Origin: Pseudonocardia sp. N23
GTDB taxonomy: Bacteria > Actinomycetota > Actinomycetes > Mycobacteriales > Pseudonocardiaceae
Length of the DNA stretch: 64,000 nucleotides
Direction of reading: 5' to 3'
Assembly: GCF_002583555.1 (NCBI RefSeq)
Contig: NZ_BEGX01000029.1
Location: 1 to 64,000 of the forward strand
Made by a program: the position numbers and the translations under genes. Below, one piece after another: positions 1-10,278 of the stretch; position 1 is the first letter of the stretch, and each line of letters starts with the position of its first letter. Under the pieces are notes generated by a model. It had not been told where the DNA came from. It made no database searches and saw nothing but the letters and a program-made list of their open reading frames with translations.

Positions 1-89
1 GACCACGACCGGTCGAGCTGCCACCGGCGCGTCAGCACCGGGGTCAGCGGATCGACGGCAGGGGGCGCGGTGTCCGTGGTTTCGGTCAT
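1..89 (-). CDS. nuoF: NADH-quinone oxidoreductase subunit F, N-terminal fragment
   Basis: Only the first 29-30 codons lie in the window. The peptide opens [20 protein letters not shown] and continues RRWQLDRSWS, which resembles the start of actinobacterial NuoF, the FMN- and 4Fe-4S-binding subunit that takes electrons from NADH in complex I. The ATG (87-89) overlaps the TGA of nuoE as ATGA, so the two are probably translationally coupled. The call rests on this short N terminus and on its place after nuoABCDE. The FMN and NADH motifs would lie outside the window. Confidence 0.85.
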   Translation of the reverse strand, partial: MTETTDTAPPAVDPLTPVLTRRWQLDRSW

Positions 90-903
90 CACTTCTTCTC
101 CGGAAGCGGCGGCAGCGCGGGGTGCTCGGCGGGCCGGGCGGGTGCCGCCCAGCCGCGCTCGTCGGCCAGCACCGCGCCGCGGACGGTCTCGACCGCGATC
201 GACGGGCCCTCGGCGACGGCAGCCAGGTCGGGGTGGAACCCCGCCAGCTCCAGCTCGACGGTCCGCAGGTCGGTCAGCGGGGCGCCGCGCGTCGGGTGCG
301 GCTTCTCGCCGCGCCGCAGCGCGTCGACGAGCTCCTCGGCCGACTCGACGGACTGGTTGTCGAAGTACTCGTAGTTGACCTGGATGACCGGCGCCAGGTC
401 GCACGCCGCCAGGCACTCCGCGTGCTCGAGGGTGATCGAGCCGGGGCTGCCGGGCTCGCCCACGGTCTCCTCGTGGCCGAGCGGGCGGCCCTCGGTGCCC
501 AGACGCTCCTGCAGCCGGGCGTAGATGGCGTCGCCACCCATTGCGGCGCACAGGGTGTTGGTGCACACGCTCACCAGGTGCTCACCGCACGGGTTGCGCT
601 TGTACATCGTGTAGAAGGTCGCGACCGCCGAGACCTCGGCCGTCGTGATCTCCAGCATCTCCGCGCAGAAGCGGATGCCGTCCTGGCTGACGTGGTTCTC
701 CACCGACTGCACCAGGTGCAGCATCGGCAGCAGCGCCGACCGCGACTGCGGGTAGCGGGCGATGATCTCCTTCGCCTGCTGCCTTGTCACCTCGCCGAAC
801 GACGGCGACGCGATCGGCCCGTCGGCGGCCTCGGGGTTCCAGGTCACCTCGTCGGGCCCGGTCACCTCGCGCGCGTTCATCTCCGGGTTGCCCTCGGGGA
901 GCG

Positions 904-907
<4 letters not shown>
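89..907 (-). CDS. nuoE: NADH-quinone oxidoreductase subunit E (24 kDa, 2Fe-2S)
   Basis: Complex I thioredoxin-fold subunit that carries the N1a 2Fe-2S cluster and docks on NuoF. The 272-residue product has the four expected cluster ligands, as CTNTLC (C-X4-C, about residue 115) and CLAAC (C-X3-C, about residue 165). It is longer than many NuoE proteins: about 40 polar residues precede the helical domain, and a roughly 70-residue tail rich in Pro, Ala and Glu follows the cluster domain. The ATG overlaps the nuoD stop as ATGA, and its own stop overlaps the nuoF start. The extensions are probably unstructured, and I cannot assign them a role. Confidence 0.95.
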
Positions 908-2219
<1,312 letters not shown>

Positions 2220-2223
<4 letters not shown>

Positions 2224-3095
2224 GAGTAGGCCCGCCTCTCATCGGGCGGAGGAATCTCCGCGCCCTTGTACTCCACGGGAATCCCGCCGAGGGGGTAGTC
2301 CTTGCGCTGGGGGTGGCCGTCCCAGTCGTCCGGCATGAGGATGCGGGTCAGCGCCGGGTGGCCGTCGAAGACGATCCCGAACATGTCCCAGGTCTCGCGC
2401 TCGTGCCAGTCGGCCGTCGGGTAGACCTCGACGACGCTGGGCAGGTGCGGGTTCTCCGCCCCGCCGTCCCAGTCGAGGACGACCTCGAGCCGGACGCGCC
2501 GCCGGTAGGTCATCGACAGCAGGTGGTAGACGACGTGCATCCGCTCCGGCACGTCGACCCCGTAGTCGACCGCCGACACCGCCGAGCACAGCTCGTAGCG
2601 CAGCGACGGGTCGTCGCGCATCGTCCGGCAGACCTCGAGGATCTTCTCGGCCGCGATGTAGAAGGTGATCTCGCCGCGGTCGATCGTCACCTGCTGGATC
2701 GCGCCGCGGGTGCCACGCTCGTCGAGGGCCGCGACGAGGTCGTCGGCCACGTCGTCGAACCAGCCGCCGAAGGGGCGCTCGGCCGGTGCCGGCACGTGGG
2801 CGGGCAGCCGCAGGCCGCTGAAGCCGGAGGTGTCGCCGCTGCCGCGGACACCGAACATGCCCTGGCGCGCACGACCCGCAGGGGCCGAGCGGGTGCCGCC
2901 CTCGACGGCCTGGTCGCCCAGCCCCGCGAGCTCGGTCGTCCCGGCCTCGGGCTCGGTGCCGCCGTTGGCGACGTGCGCCTCCTCGTCGGTACCGCTGCGG
3001 TCGGCCGACGACTGCTCGCCGCCGGTCGGTTCCGCACCGCCCTTGTCGTCCTTGGAGGTGCCGGCGGTTCCGCCGGGACCCGTACGTTCGGTCAT
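2220..3095 (-). CDS. nuoC: NADH-quinone oxidoreductase subunit C (30 kDa)
   Basis: Peripheral-arm subunit of complex I. The conserved domain starts near residue 92 ([20 protein letters not shown]) and contains the family signature [16 protein letters not shown] and the C-terminal RKDYPLGG motif. The first roughly 90 residues are a Gly/Glu/Thr/Ser-rich, probably disordered extension that is longer than usual. The ATG lies 8 bp after the nuoB stop codon. The stop overlaps the GTG of nuoD. Confidence 0.95.
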
Positions 3096-3102
3096 CGCCG
3101 GC

Positions 3103-3660
<558 letters not shown>

Positions 3661-3670
3661 GTGTTTCGCC

Positions 3671-4036
3671 TCAGTTCCAGTCCAGGCCGCCGCGTCGCCA
3701 CACGTACACGTAGGCGAAGCCGACCGTGACGATGAACAGCACGATCTCCACCAGCCCGAACAGGCCGAGCAGGTCGGCGCTGACGGCGAACGGGTAGAGG
3801 AAGACCATTTCGATGTCGAAGAGGATGAACAGCATCGCCGTCAGGTAGTACGCGACGGGCATCCGGCCGGCCCCGACCACGGGCTGGGGCGACGGCTCGA
3901 TCCCGCACTCGTACCCGTCGAGCTTGGCGCGGTTGTAGCGCCGGGGGCCGATGAGCGGAGCGGAGGCGACGGATCCGACCGCGAACGCGCCGGCCAGCAC
4001 GGCCAGCAACACGATCGGGAGATAGGGATCGAGCAT
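3671..4036 (-). CDS. nuoA: NADH-quinone oxidoreductase subunit A
   Basis: Small membrane subunit with three predicted helices (near residues 5-27, 65-87 and 93-115). Between helices 1 and 2 is the conserved loop [16 protein letters not shown] start at ATG 4034-4036, giving 121 aa, because a GCGAGGG ribosome binding site sits at a suitable distance. An in-frame GTG at 4043-4045 would add three residues but abuts that site. This is the first gene of the nuo operon. Its upstream region is unusually long and carries the Rex and iron-box-like sites listed separately. Confidence 0.94.
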   Translation of the reverse strand: MLDPYLPIVLLAVLAGAFAVGSVASAPLIGPRRYNRAKLDGYECGIEPSPQPVVGAGRMPVAYYLTAMLFILFDIEMVFLYPFAVSADLLGLFGLVEIVLFIVTVGFAYVYVWRRGGLDWN

Positions 4037-4150
4037 CGGTAACACCCTCGCCGTTGGTGATGCGGTGACTTTTGCGTGGTGGGAGATCTACGTCTTCGGG
4101 ATCGATACCGCCGCCCGGACCTTATGGTGCGGTGGATCACCCCTCAGAAG

Positions 4151-4169
4151 TCAGGACAGCCTTACTTCA
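4151..4169 (-). promoter_or_regulatory. Possible IdeR/DmdR1-type iron box upstream of nuoA
   Basis: Read on the minus strand the site is TGAAGTAAGGCTGTCCTGA. I count 13 of 19 matches to the actinobacterial iron-box consensus TTAGGTTAGGCTAACCTAA, with the central AGGCT and CCT kept. It lies about 115-133 bp upstream of the nuoA start. Iron control would make sense for a Fe-S-rich complex, but a 13/19 match is weak. Treat it as a candidate. Confidence 0.3.
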
Positions 4170-4444
4170 AGGTCCCGACCACCTGTTCCTCGTGGTCGCG
4201 GGCCGGTCGACACGGCCGCTCCCGGACGGAGTCCTCGTCCCGTCCCGCCGCCGTGTCCTGTCGATCTCACGGACCGCCGCCGCAACGGATCGGGGGGACC
4301 AGAACCCGGCCGGAGCCGGTCGACGTGCTCCCGCCGCCCCCGCGCACGCGCCATCCGCACCCGGGCGGGCGACTGCGCCGGCACCGGGCGCTCCTCGCCG
4401 CGCCGAGGCGCGAGTGGTGGGGCCGAGGGCGACCATGTGGCTCC

Positions 4445-4462
4445 TTGTGAACGGATTCACGA
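4445..4462. promoter_or_regulatory. Rex operator (ROP) upstream of the nuo operon
   Basis: The site TTGTGAACGGATTCACGA matches 13 of the 14 specified bases of the Rex consensus TTGTGAANNNNTTCACAA. In Streptomyces, Rex releases such sites when NADH rises relative to NAD+, and nuo is described as a Rex target there. The site lies 409 bp upstream of the nuoA start and about 13 nt downstream of a possible minus-strand -10 hexamer, where a bound repressor would block initiation or early elongation. The rex gene is in this window at 45251-46087. Confidence 0.8.
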
Positions 4463-4474
4463 AGTCCGGACGAG

Positions 4475-4480
4475 AGTCTA
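4475..4480 (-). promoter_or_regulatory. Possible -10 hexamer of the nuo promoter
   Basis: The minus-strand hexamer TAGACT is of the TANNNT type seen at many starts in this window. Its predicted start point, near 4467, would put the Rex operator at about +5 to +22. No good -35 element is visible at 17-19 bp. Confidence 0.35.
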
Positions 4481-4585
4481 TGCTCCGCGTCCAGCCCTGG
4501 ACGCGGCACCATGGCCAATGGGTGGCCGAGTGCTCGGACGACCGTCGAAAGTCACGCCAGCGTGCCCGCTCCGGCCCCGACCGGC

Positions 4586-4605
4586 CTCCCCCGCTGAGGG
4601 GGGAG
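4586..4605. terminator. GC-rich hairpin in the nuo leader
   Basis: Arms CTCCCCC (4586-4592) and GGGGGAG (4599-4605) form a 7-bp stem with a 6-nt loop. It lies between the menG terminator and the Rex site, without a T-tract. It may be a second terminator behind menG. Confidence 0.4.
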
Positions 4606-4697
4606 AAGCGGTCATAACGAAACGGTGTCGCGGAGCCCTCGCGCTGCTACGACCAGGGCTGAACCCCGTTCGACCGGCCCGGGGGCGGCGTGCGGCG

Positions 4698-4718
4698 GGT
4701 CCCCCGGGCGGGGGGACC
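4698..4718 (-). terminator. Terminator hairpin after menG
   Basis: A perfect 8-bp stem (GGTCCCCC at 4698-4705, GGGGGACC at 4711-4718) with a 5-nt loop starts 3 bp beyond the menG stop codon. There is no T-run, as is usual in high-GC actinobacteria. It would separate menG transcription from nuo. Confidence 0.6.
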
Positions 4719-4721
4719 GCG

Positions 4722-5411
4722 TCAGACGCGGCGGGCGCGGTGCAGCGCGACCGCACCGAGAGCGAGATCACGCCACGCCACGTCGGTCCAGCCGGCACCG
4801 GCGATGATCCGCGCCAGATCGGGCTGCGCGGGCCAGTCCCGGATCGACTCCGCGAGGTAGGTGTAGGCCTCCGGGTTCGACGACACCCGCCGCGCCACCG
4901 CCGGCAGCACCGCAGCCAGCACCACGTCGTGATAGGCCACCCGGAACGGCCTCCACGTCGGCGTACCGAACTCGCACACCACCAGGCGGCCGCCCGGCCG
5001 CGTCACCCGGGCCATCTCCCGCAGGGCCGCCGCGGTGTCGACGATGTTGCGCAGCCCGAACGAGATCGTCACCGCGTCGAAGACGCCGTCACCGAACGGG
5101 AGGCGCATCCCGTCGGCCGCGACCTTCGGCACGTCGCGGCCGGCGCCGGCGCGCAGCATCCCCAGCGAGAAGTCGGCCGCGACGCACCAGGCGCCCGAGC
5201 GGGCCAGCGACACCGTCGAGACGGCGGTGCCCGCGGCGAGGTCGAGGACCTTCTCCCCCGGGCGGGGGTCGAGCGCGGCGCGGGTGAGGTCGCGCCAGCG
5301 GCGGTCCTGCCCGCCCGTCAGCACCGTGTTGGTCAGGTCGTAGCGCTTCGCCACGCCGTCGAACATCGCCGCGACGTCGTCGGGTCGCTTGTCCAGGTCC
5401 GCACGTGCCAC
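4722..5411 (-). CDS. menG: Demethylmenaquinone methyltransferase
   Basis: SAM-dependent C-methylation of demethylmenaquinone, the last step of menaquinone synthesis (UbiE/MenG family). The 229-residue protein has the N-terminal family signature [13 protein letters not shown] (about 16-28), the SAM motif [10 protein letters not shown] (about 53), the DGMRLPF motif and the RNIVDT segment. I start at GTG 5409-5411 ([13 protein letters not shown]), where homologues start and 10 bp after the stop of the upstream glycosyltransferase. An in-frame ATG at 5447 would overlap that gene. In M. tuberculosis the orthologue (Rv0558) also follows mgtA. Confidence 0.93.
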   Translation of the reverse strand: MARADLDKRPDDVAAMFDGVAKRYDLTNTVLTGGQDRRWRDLTRAALDPRPGEKVLDLAAGTAVSTVSLARSGAWCVAADFSLGMLRAGAGRDVPKVAADGMRLPFGDGVFDAVTISFGLRNIVDTAAALREMARVTRPGGRLVVCEFGTPTWRPFRVAYHDVVLAAVLPAVARRVSSNPEAYTYLAESIRDWPAQPDLARIIAGAGWTDVAWRDLALGAVALHRARRV

Positions 5412-5421
5412 ACCGGAAACG

Positions 5422-6546
5422 CTACGCGGCGACGGAACCGACGGCACCGAGGGTCGCGAGCATCGACGTCACCGACGCGGGCCAGCCGTACTCCTCCGCC
5501 CTCTCGCGCGCCGCGCAACGCCCGGCCTCGGCGTCCGCATCGAGCAGGTCCGCGACGGCTGCGGCGAACGCGCCCGCGTCATCGGCCGCCGCCGCCCCGG
5601 CCGGCCCGGCCACGATCTCCGGCAGCGCCGACGACGCCGACACCACCACCCGGGTGCCGCTGGCCAGCGCCTCCAGGGCCGAGAGCCCGAACGTCTCGTG
5701 CGGTCCCGGTGCCAACGACACGTCGGCCGACGCCAGCAGCGTCGCCAGCCGGGACCGGTCGGGCACGAAGCCGAGGAACGTCACCGGCAGGCCCGCCGCC
5801 CGCCGCGCCATCGCCGCACGCCGCGGCCCGTCGCCCGCCACCACGAGCCGCGCGTCCACCCCGTCACGACGCAGCGCGGCGACGGTGTCGACGCTGCGCT
5901 CCGGGTGCTTCTCCGGCGACAGCCGTCCGCAGTGGACGACCAGGGCCTCCGCGTCCCCACCGAGACGGTGGCGCAGGCCGCGGTCGTGCCGGTGCGGGGT
6001 GAACGTCGTCAGGTCCACGCCCAGCGGCACCTGCGCCACGTTGCACGCCCCGATGCGGTCGAACTCCGCGCGCGCGAACGCGGTCGTGCACACGACAGTG
6101 TCGTAGGCCGCCGCCATTCGCGCGTTCGCCGCGTCGGCCACCGCGACCGCTGCCCGGCCGGGCAGCAGGAACTGCCCCAGCAGCCGGTCCAGCCGCTCGT
6201 GGGAGACGACGACGCTCGGGACCCCGCGCCGCGACGCCCACTCCCCCAGACCGCGCAGGGTCAGCCGGTCCGACACCTCGATCGCGTCCGGGTCCAGCCG
6301 GTCCAGCAGCCGGCGCACCCGCCACGGGTCCACCGCCCGGTAGCCGCCCGTGCCCGGCAGCTGCGGTGCCGCGACCGTCACCCGCCGCACACCCGACGGG
6401 AGCAGCTCGTCGGCCGCCGCGGGACCCGGCACGACCAGCACCACCTCGTGACCCCGCGCCACGTAGCCCGCGCCCAGGTGGTGCAGCGCCGTGCGCAGCC
6501 CACCCGAGCGCGGCCCGTAGAAGTTGGCCAGCTGGGCGATCCGCAC
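5422..6546 (-). CDS. GT4-family glycosyltransferase
   Basis: A 374-residue GT-B fold glycosyltransferase. Residues 1-20 ([20 protein letters not shown]) form the glycine-rich acceptor-side loop. The C-terminal half has [11 protein letters not shown] and the donor-site E-X7-E-type motif [17 protein letters not shown]. The GTG start at 6544-6546 lies one base after the TGA of the MgtA-like gene, so the two are coupled. The pairing suggests two steps in building a mannose-containing lipid or glycolipid. The specific sugar and acceptor cannot be read from the sequence. Confidence 0.8.
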   Translation of the reverse strand: MRIAQLANFYGPRSGGLRTALHHLGAGYVARGHEVVLVVPGPAAADELLPSGVRRVTVAAPQLPGTGGYRAVDPWRVRRLLDRLDPDAIEVSDRLTLRGLGEWASRRGVPSVVVSHERLDRLLGQFLLPGRAAVAVADAANARMAAAYDTVVCTTAFARAEFDRIGACNVAQVPLGVDLTTFTPHRHDRGLRHRLGGDAEALVVHCGRLSPEKHPERSVDTVAALRRDGVDARLVVAGDGPRRAAMARRAAGLPVTFLGFVPDRSRLATLLASADVSLAPGPHETFGLSALEALASGTRVVVSASSALPEIVAGPAGAAAADDAGAFAAAVADLLDADAEAGRCAARERAEEYGWPASVTSMLATLGAVGSVAA

Positions 6547-6547
6547 G

Positions 6548-7705
6548 TCAGGCCGCCCGCCGGTCCGCCGCCGCCCCGACGACGTCGGAGTAGTGGACCA
6601 GCAGCTCGTCGCACACCGTCGTCCAGGTGCGGCGCAGCACCGACCGCCGCGCCGCGGCGCCGTACACCGCCCGCAGCCGCGGGTCGCACAACGCCTCGAC
6701 GGCCGCCCGCAGCTGCGCGTCCGCCTCGTCGGCGGACGGGTCGCCCACGTCGGTGCCGTCGGGGCGCGGCGGCACCAGCATCCCCGTCCGCCCGGGGAGC
6801 ACCAGGTCACGCGGGCCGCCCGCGTCGGGCGCGACCACCGGCAGCCCCGAGGACAGCGCCTCCTGCACCGCCTGGCAGAACGTCTCCGACGGGCCGGTGT
6901 GCACGAACACGTCCAGCGACGCGTAGATCGCGGCGAGCTCGTCGCCACCACGGAACCCGAGCATCGCCGCGCCCGGCAACGTCGACCGCAACCGCTCCTC
7001 GCTCGGCCCCGACCCCACCACCACGACCCGCACCCCGGGCATCCCGGCCAGCGTCGCGAGCCGCTCCACCTGCTTCTCCGGGGCCAGCCTGCCGACGTAG
7101 CCGACGAGGATCTCCCCGTCCGGCGCCAGCTCGTCGCGCCACCGCTGTGACCGTTTCGACGGGGTGAACCGGCTGGTGTCGACGCCACGCGCCCACTGGT
7201 GCACCCGAGGCACCCCGCGCTCGCGCAACGCCTCCGTCGCCCAGCTCGACGGCGCCAGCGTCCGGTCGGCCTGCGAGTGCAGCCGGCACGTCCACCGCCA
7301 CGCCGCCCGGGCCGTCAGCCCCAGCCCGTACGACGAGGCGAACCCCGCCACGTCCGTCTGGTAGACCGCGACCGTCGGGATGTCGAGCCGCCGCGCCGCC
7401 GCCAGCCCGCGCGCACCCACGACGAACGGCGCCGCCAGGTGCACCACGTCCGGGGCGAACCGGCGCAGCGCCGTGAGGATGCGCCTGCTCGGCACCCCCA
7501 CGGGCATCGAGTTGACGACGGGCAGGTCCACCGCGGGCACCCGCACGACCTCCACGTCGCCGTGCCGGCCGGACTCCCCGGTCCCGGGGGCGATGACGAG
7601 AGCCTCGTGCCCGCCCTCGGCCAGGTGCTCGAGCACCCTCAGCACCGAGTTCGTGACACCGTTGACGACCGGCAGGAAACACTCGGAGACGATCGCGACG
7701 CGCAC
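6548..7705 (-). CDS. mgtA: GDP-mannose-dependent alpha-mannosyltransferase, MgtA/PimB-like
   Basis: A 385-residue GT4 enzyme opening [20 protein letters not shown], the pattern of the MgtA protein (Rv0557) that mannosylates glycolipid acceptors for lipomannan-type polymers. Donor-site motifs are present: [14 protein letters not shown] (about 218) and [17 protein letters not shown] (about 285). The start is GTG 7703-7705 behind a GGGGG stretch; an in-frame ATG upstream lacks family-like sequence. The order mgtA, GT4, menG parallels Rv0557-Rv0558 with one extra glycosyltransferase inserted. Confidence 0.82.
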   Translation of the reverse strand: MRVAIVSECFLPVVNGVTNSVLRVLEHLAEGGHEALVIAPGTGESGRHGDVEVVRVPAVDLPVVNSMPVGVPSRRILTALRRFAPDVVHLAAPFVVGARGLAAARRLDIPTVAVYQTDVAGFASSYGLGLTARAAWRWTCRLHSQADRTLAPSSWATEALRERGVPRVHQWARGVDTSRFTPSKRSQRWRDELAPDGEILVGYVGRLAPEKQVERLATLAGMPGVRVVVVGSGPSEERLRSTLPGAAMLGFRGGDELAAIYASLDVFVHTGPSETFCQAVQEALSSGLPVVAPDAGGPRDLVLPGRTGMLVPPRPDGTDVGDPSADEADAQLRAAVEALCDPRLRAVYGAAARRSVLRRTWTTVCDELLVHYSDVVGAAADRRAA

Positions 7706-7902
7706 CCCCCGACGGTGTCGCAGCCGGTCCCCCGCAGCCCGACGCCCGCGCGTCGCGCCACGGAACACCCGCCGAACACCCGGTGCGCCCGCTCGACCTC
7801 GCGGGACCGCCCGACCGGAGCGGACACGATTGGCCGGGTGCTCCACGTCACGTCATCCGCACGTCGCGCCCGGGACACCCTGATCCACGACCCTCCGGTG
7901 GC

Positions 7903-8748
7903 ATGACCGTCGTCGACCGAGACCACCTCCCCCGGGCGAAGATCCAGATGCCAGTCCCGGCACCCGCCGATCCCGGGCTGCTGTCCCGGGCGCTGGACGT
8001 CGCCGGCCGGCTCGCCAACGACGCCGCCGAGGTCATCGCGGCGACGTCCGGGCGCTCCGCCGGCGGAGTCCCGCCCGGCGCGACCGGCAAGGCCAACCCG
8101 TTCGACTGGGTGACCGACACCGACCGCACCCTCGAACGGCACACCCGCCGCGTGCTCGCCGCCGAGTTCCCCGGCGTCCCCGTCGTCGGCGAGGAGTACG
8201 GCGCCGACGCCGGGGCCGAGCACGCGCCGCTGCGCTGGGTCGTCGACCCCGTCGACGGCACGGCCAACTACGTCGCCGGGTTCCCCTGGTGCGCCTACAG
8301 CCTCGCCCTCGTCGACGCCGACGGCCCCGTCGTCGGCGTCGTCGCCGACCCCAGCCGCGCCCACCTCTACGCCGCCGCCCGCGGCCGCGGGGTCCGCGCC
8401 AACGGGACCGTCGTGCGCGTCGCCGACCGCGACGACGCCGCCGGTGGCCTCGTCTGCGCCGAACCCGCCACCGAGCCGCTGCTGCGCGCCGCCCGGGCCG
8501 GGCACGCCGGCGTCCGCGTCCTCGGCTCGTCCGCGCTCGCGATCACCCAGGTCGCGACGGGCCGGGCCGTCGCCGCCGTCCTCGAGGGCTACCAGGTGTG
8601 GGACGTCGCCGGCGCCCTCGCCCTCGCCCTCGGCGCCGGCGCCGTCGTCCTCGACCGGTCCGGGCGACCGGACCCGATGCCCACCGGGGCCATGCTCGTC
8701 GCCGCACCCGGTGTCGCCGACCAGGTCATGAGCTGGTGGACCGGCTGA
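7903..8748 (+). CDS. Inositol monophosphatase family protein
   Basis: Li+-sensitive Mg2+ phosphatase fold. Metal-site motifs appear in order: NPFDWVTDTDRTLE (about 65), VVGEEYG (about 95), the WVVDPVDGTANYV signature (about 111) and the late WDVAGALALA motif (about 231). It is 281 residues from ATG 7903; an in-frame ATG at 7948 would remove a poorly conserved N terminus, and neither has a strong ribosome binding site. Substrates could be inositol-1-phosphate, histidinol phosphate or PAP. Divergent from mgtA, so a role in inositol or mannose lipid supply is possible but unproven. Confidence 0.85.
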   Translation: MTVVDRDHLPRAKIQMPVPAPADPGLLSRALDVAGRLANDAAEVIAATSGRSAGGVPPGATGKANPFDWVTDTDRTLERHTRRVLAAEFPGVPVVGEEYGADAGAEHAPLRWVVDPVDGTANYVAGFPWCAYSLALVDADGPVVGVVADPSRAHLYAAARGRGVRANGTVVRVADRDDAAGGLVCAEPATEPLLRAARAGHAGVRVLGSSALAITQVATGRAVAAVLEGYQVWDVAGALALALGAGAVVLDRSGRPDPMPTGAMLVAAPGVADQVMSWWTG

Positions 8749-8762
8749 CGTAGCGTCGCGGC

Positions 8763-9656
8763 ATCGCCGCCACGTCCCTCGCGGTCCGGGCCACCCCGTT
8801 CCTGTTCGTCCTCATCTGGTCGTCCGGGTTCGTCGTCGCCCGGCTCGCCGCCCCGCACGCCGACCCGCTGACGTTCCTCGTCGTCCGTTATGTCGGCGTC
8901 GTCGTCCTGATGCTCGTGCTCGCGCTCCTCGCCAGGGCCGCGTGGCCGTCGTGGCGCCGCGCGGGACACCTCGCCGTCGCCGGGATCGGCATCCAGGCCG
9001 GCTACCTCGGCGGCGTCTGGGTGGCGGTCGCGCAGGGGATGCCGTCGTCGGTCACCGCGCTCGTCGTCAACCTGCAGCCCGTGCTCACCGCGCTCGCCGG
9101 CTGGGCCGCGGGCGAACGGATGGGGCCGCGCCGCGCCGCGGGGCTGGTCCTCGGCTTCCTCGGCGTGACACTCGTCGTCGCCGAGAAGCTCACGACCTCC
9201 GGCATCACCACGGTCACCCTCGCCCTGTCCGGCGGGGCGCTGCTCGCCATCACCGCGGGCACCCTCTACCAGAAACGCTTCTGCCCCGACTTCGACCTGC
9301 GCACCGGGCAGGTCGTGCAGTTCGTCGCCTCGATCGTCGTGACCGCGCCGTTCGCGCTCGCCTTCGAGGACCTCCGCATCGACTGGACGCCCGCCGTGAT
9401 CGGGGCGCTCGTCTGGTCGGTCGTCGTCCTCACCGGCGGCGGCATCTCACTGCTGTTCCTCATGCTCCGCCGCGGTGCGGCATCCCAGGTGACGACGTAC
9501 TTCTACCTCGTCCCCGCCATCACCGCGGTCATGGCGTTCCTGATGTTCGGCGAACGGCCCGGCTGGGTCGCCGTCGCCGGCATGGCGGTCACCGTCATCG
9601 GGGTCGCGCTGGCCGCACGGTCACCGGTCCGCACGCGCGACGCACCGCCCGGCTGA
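8763..9656 (+). CDS. EamA/DMT-family transporter with an apparent ATC start
   Basis: A ten-helix drug/metabolite transporter (EamA repeats). The first helix, FLFVLIWSSGFVVARLAAPH, is the conserved EamA N terminus and lies upstream of the first ATG (8910), so a start there would delete it. The frame is closed by TAG at 8751-8753. Between that stop and 8910 there is no ATG, GTG or TTG, only ATC (8763) and CTG codons. A TAGCGT hexamer ends 6 nt before the ATC, exactly the spacing seen for leaderless genes in this window. I therefore take ATC 8763 as the probable start (297 aa). A mutation or sequence error of an ATG is the alternative. Confidence 0.75.
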   Translation: MAATSLAVRATPFLFVLIWSSGFVVARLAAPHADPLTFLVVRYVGVVVLMLVLALLARAAWPSWRRAGHLAVAGIGIQAGYLGGVWVAVAQGMPSSVTALVVNLQPVLTALAGWAAGERMGPRRAAGLVLGFLGVTLVVAEKLTTSGITTVTLALSGGALLAITAGTLYQKRFCPDFDLRTGQVVQFVASIVVTAPFALAFEDLRIDWTPAVIGALVWSVVVLTGGGISLLFLMLRRGAASQVTTYFYLVPAITAVMAFLMFGERPGWVAVAGMAVTVIGVALAARSPVRTRDAPPG

Positions 9657-9660
9657 CCCG

Positions 9661-10182
9661 TCAGACCCGCGCCGCGTCGACCGGCCGGCCGGCGTCGGCC
9701 GCGGCGACGTCGCGCTCGGCCCGGCGCCTGCGCAACCACCACGCCCACGCCCCGAACACCACCCACACCCCGGCCGCCGTCCCGAGCAGCACCGGCAGCC
9801 GGTCGAGCGCGCTGCGGCCTGCGACCCGCACCAGCGACGGCTTCTCCGTCGAGTACTCGACGATGATCGTCGACCCCGGCTCCAGCCCCCGCGGGTACAT
9901 GACGCCGCGCTCCGGGACCACCGCCTGCCCGTCGGGCAGCGTGAACCGCACCAGGGTGCGGCTGAAGTTCGAGCCGTCGAGCACCGTCGCGGCGGTGAAC
10001 GCCCGGTTCGACGCGATCGCCCGATCGTCCAGCAAGGCCCCCACGAACGCCAGCGCCACCAGCACCGTGACCAGCACCGCGAACCCCGTGACGCACTCCG
10101 GCTTGTGCCTGCGCAGCCACGCCCCGGCGGCACGGAGCGTCGATCCGACCGCTTCGATCAGCTCGCTCCCGCTGCCCGACAC
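9661..10182 (-). CDS. DUF3592-like membrane protein
   Basis: A 173-residue protein with two predicted helices (about residues 29-50 and 130-150) flanking a soluble segment. That segment resembles the DUF3592 fold (VVPERGVMYPRGLEPGSTII followed by VEYSTEKPSLVRVAG). Start GTG 10180-10182 is preceded at 8 nt by a minus-strand TAGACT hexamer (10191-10196), which suggests a leaderless mRNA. An in-frame GTG at 10227 would overlap the divergent menF promoter. It converges on the EamA gene with a 4-bp gap. Function unknown. Confidence 0.7.
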   Translation of the reverse strand: MSGSGSELIEAVGSTLRAAGAWLRRHKPECVTGFAVLVTVLVALAFVGALLDDRAIASNRAFTAATVLDGSNFSRTLVRFTLPDGQAVVPERGVMYPRGLEPGSTIIVEYSTEKPSLVRVAGRSALDRLPVLLGTAAGVWVVFGAWAWWLRRRRAERDVAAADAGRPVDAARV

Positions 10183-10190
10183 GAGAGCCG

Positions 10191-10196
10191 AGTCTA
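10191..10196 (-). promoter_or_regulatory. -10 hexamer of the DUF3592-like gene (leaderless)
   Basis: TAGACT on the minus strand lies 8 nt before GTG 10182, so transcription should begin at or next to the start codon. It forms a compact head-to-head pair with the menF promoter. Confidence 0.55.
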
Positions 10197-10264
10197 GGTC
10201 GATCCGCGCGTGTGGCGTCCCCCGCACCTGCCGGGGCCCGCGCGCATCACCGCCACGAGCCGCC

Positions 10265-10270
10265 TACCCT
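10265..10270 (+). promoter_or_regulatory. -10 hexamer of menF (leaderless)
   Basis: TACCCT lies 8 nt before GTG 10279. The distance is that of a leaderless transcript. Confidence 0.5.
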
Positions 10271-10278
10271 CGGGTGAT

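Larger units (their letters stand above)
4037..4721. other. nuo leader and menG-nuoA intergenic region (no gene seen)
   Basis: About 680 bp separate menG and nuoA, both on the minus strand. Long open frames run through it on both strands, but none shows family-like sequence or a ribosome binding site, and they reflect the GC bias. From 4721 downward it holds the menG terminator hairpin, a second GC-rich hairpin, a possible -10 hexamer with a Rex operator just downstream, and an iron-box-like palindrome. If the promoter at 4475-4480 is the main one, the nuo mRNA has a leader of roughly 430 nt. Confidence 0.6.

Noticed and set aside
4065..6002. Plus-strand open frame of about 645 codons over the nuo leader and menG
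   Set aside because: Low-complexity Arg/Pro/Ala composition, antisense to menG, no family motif.
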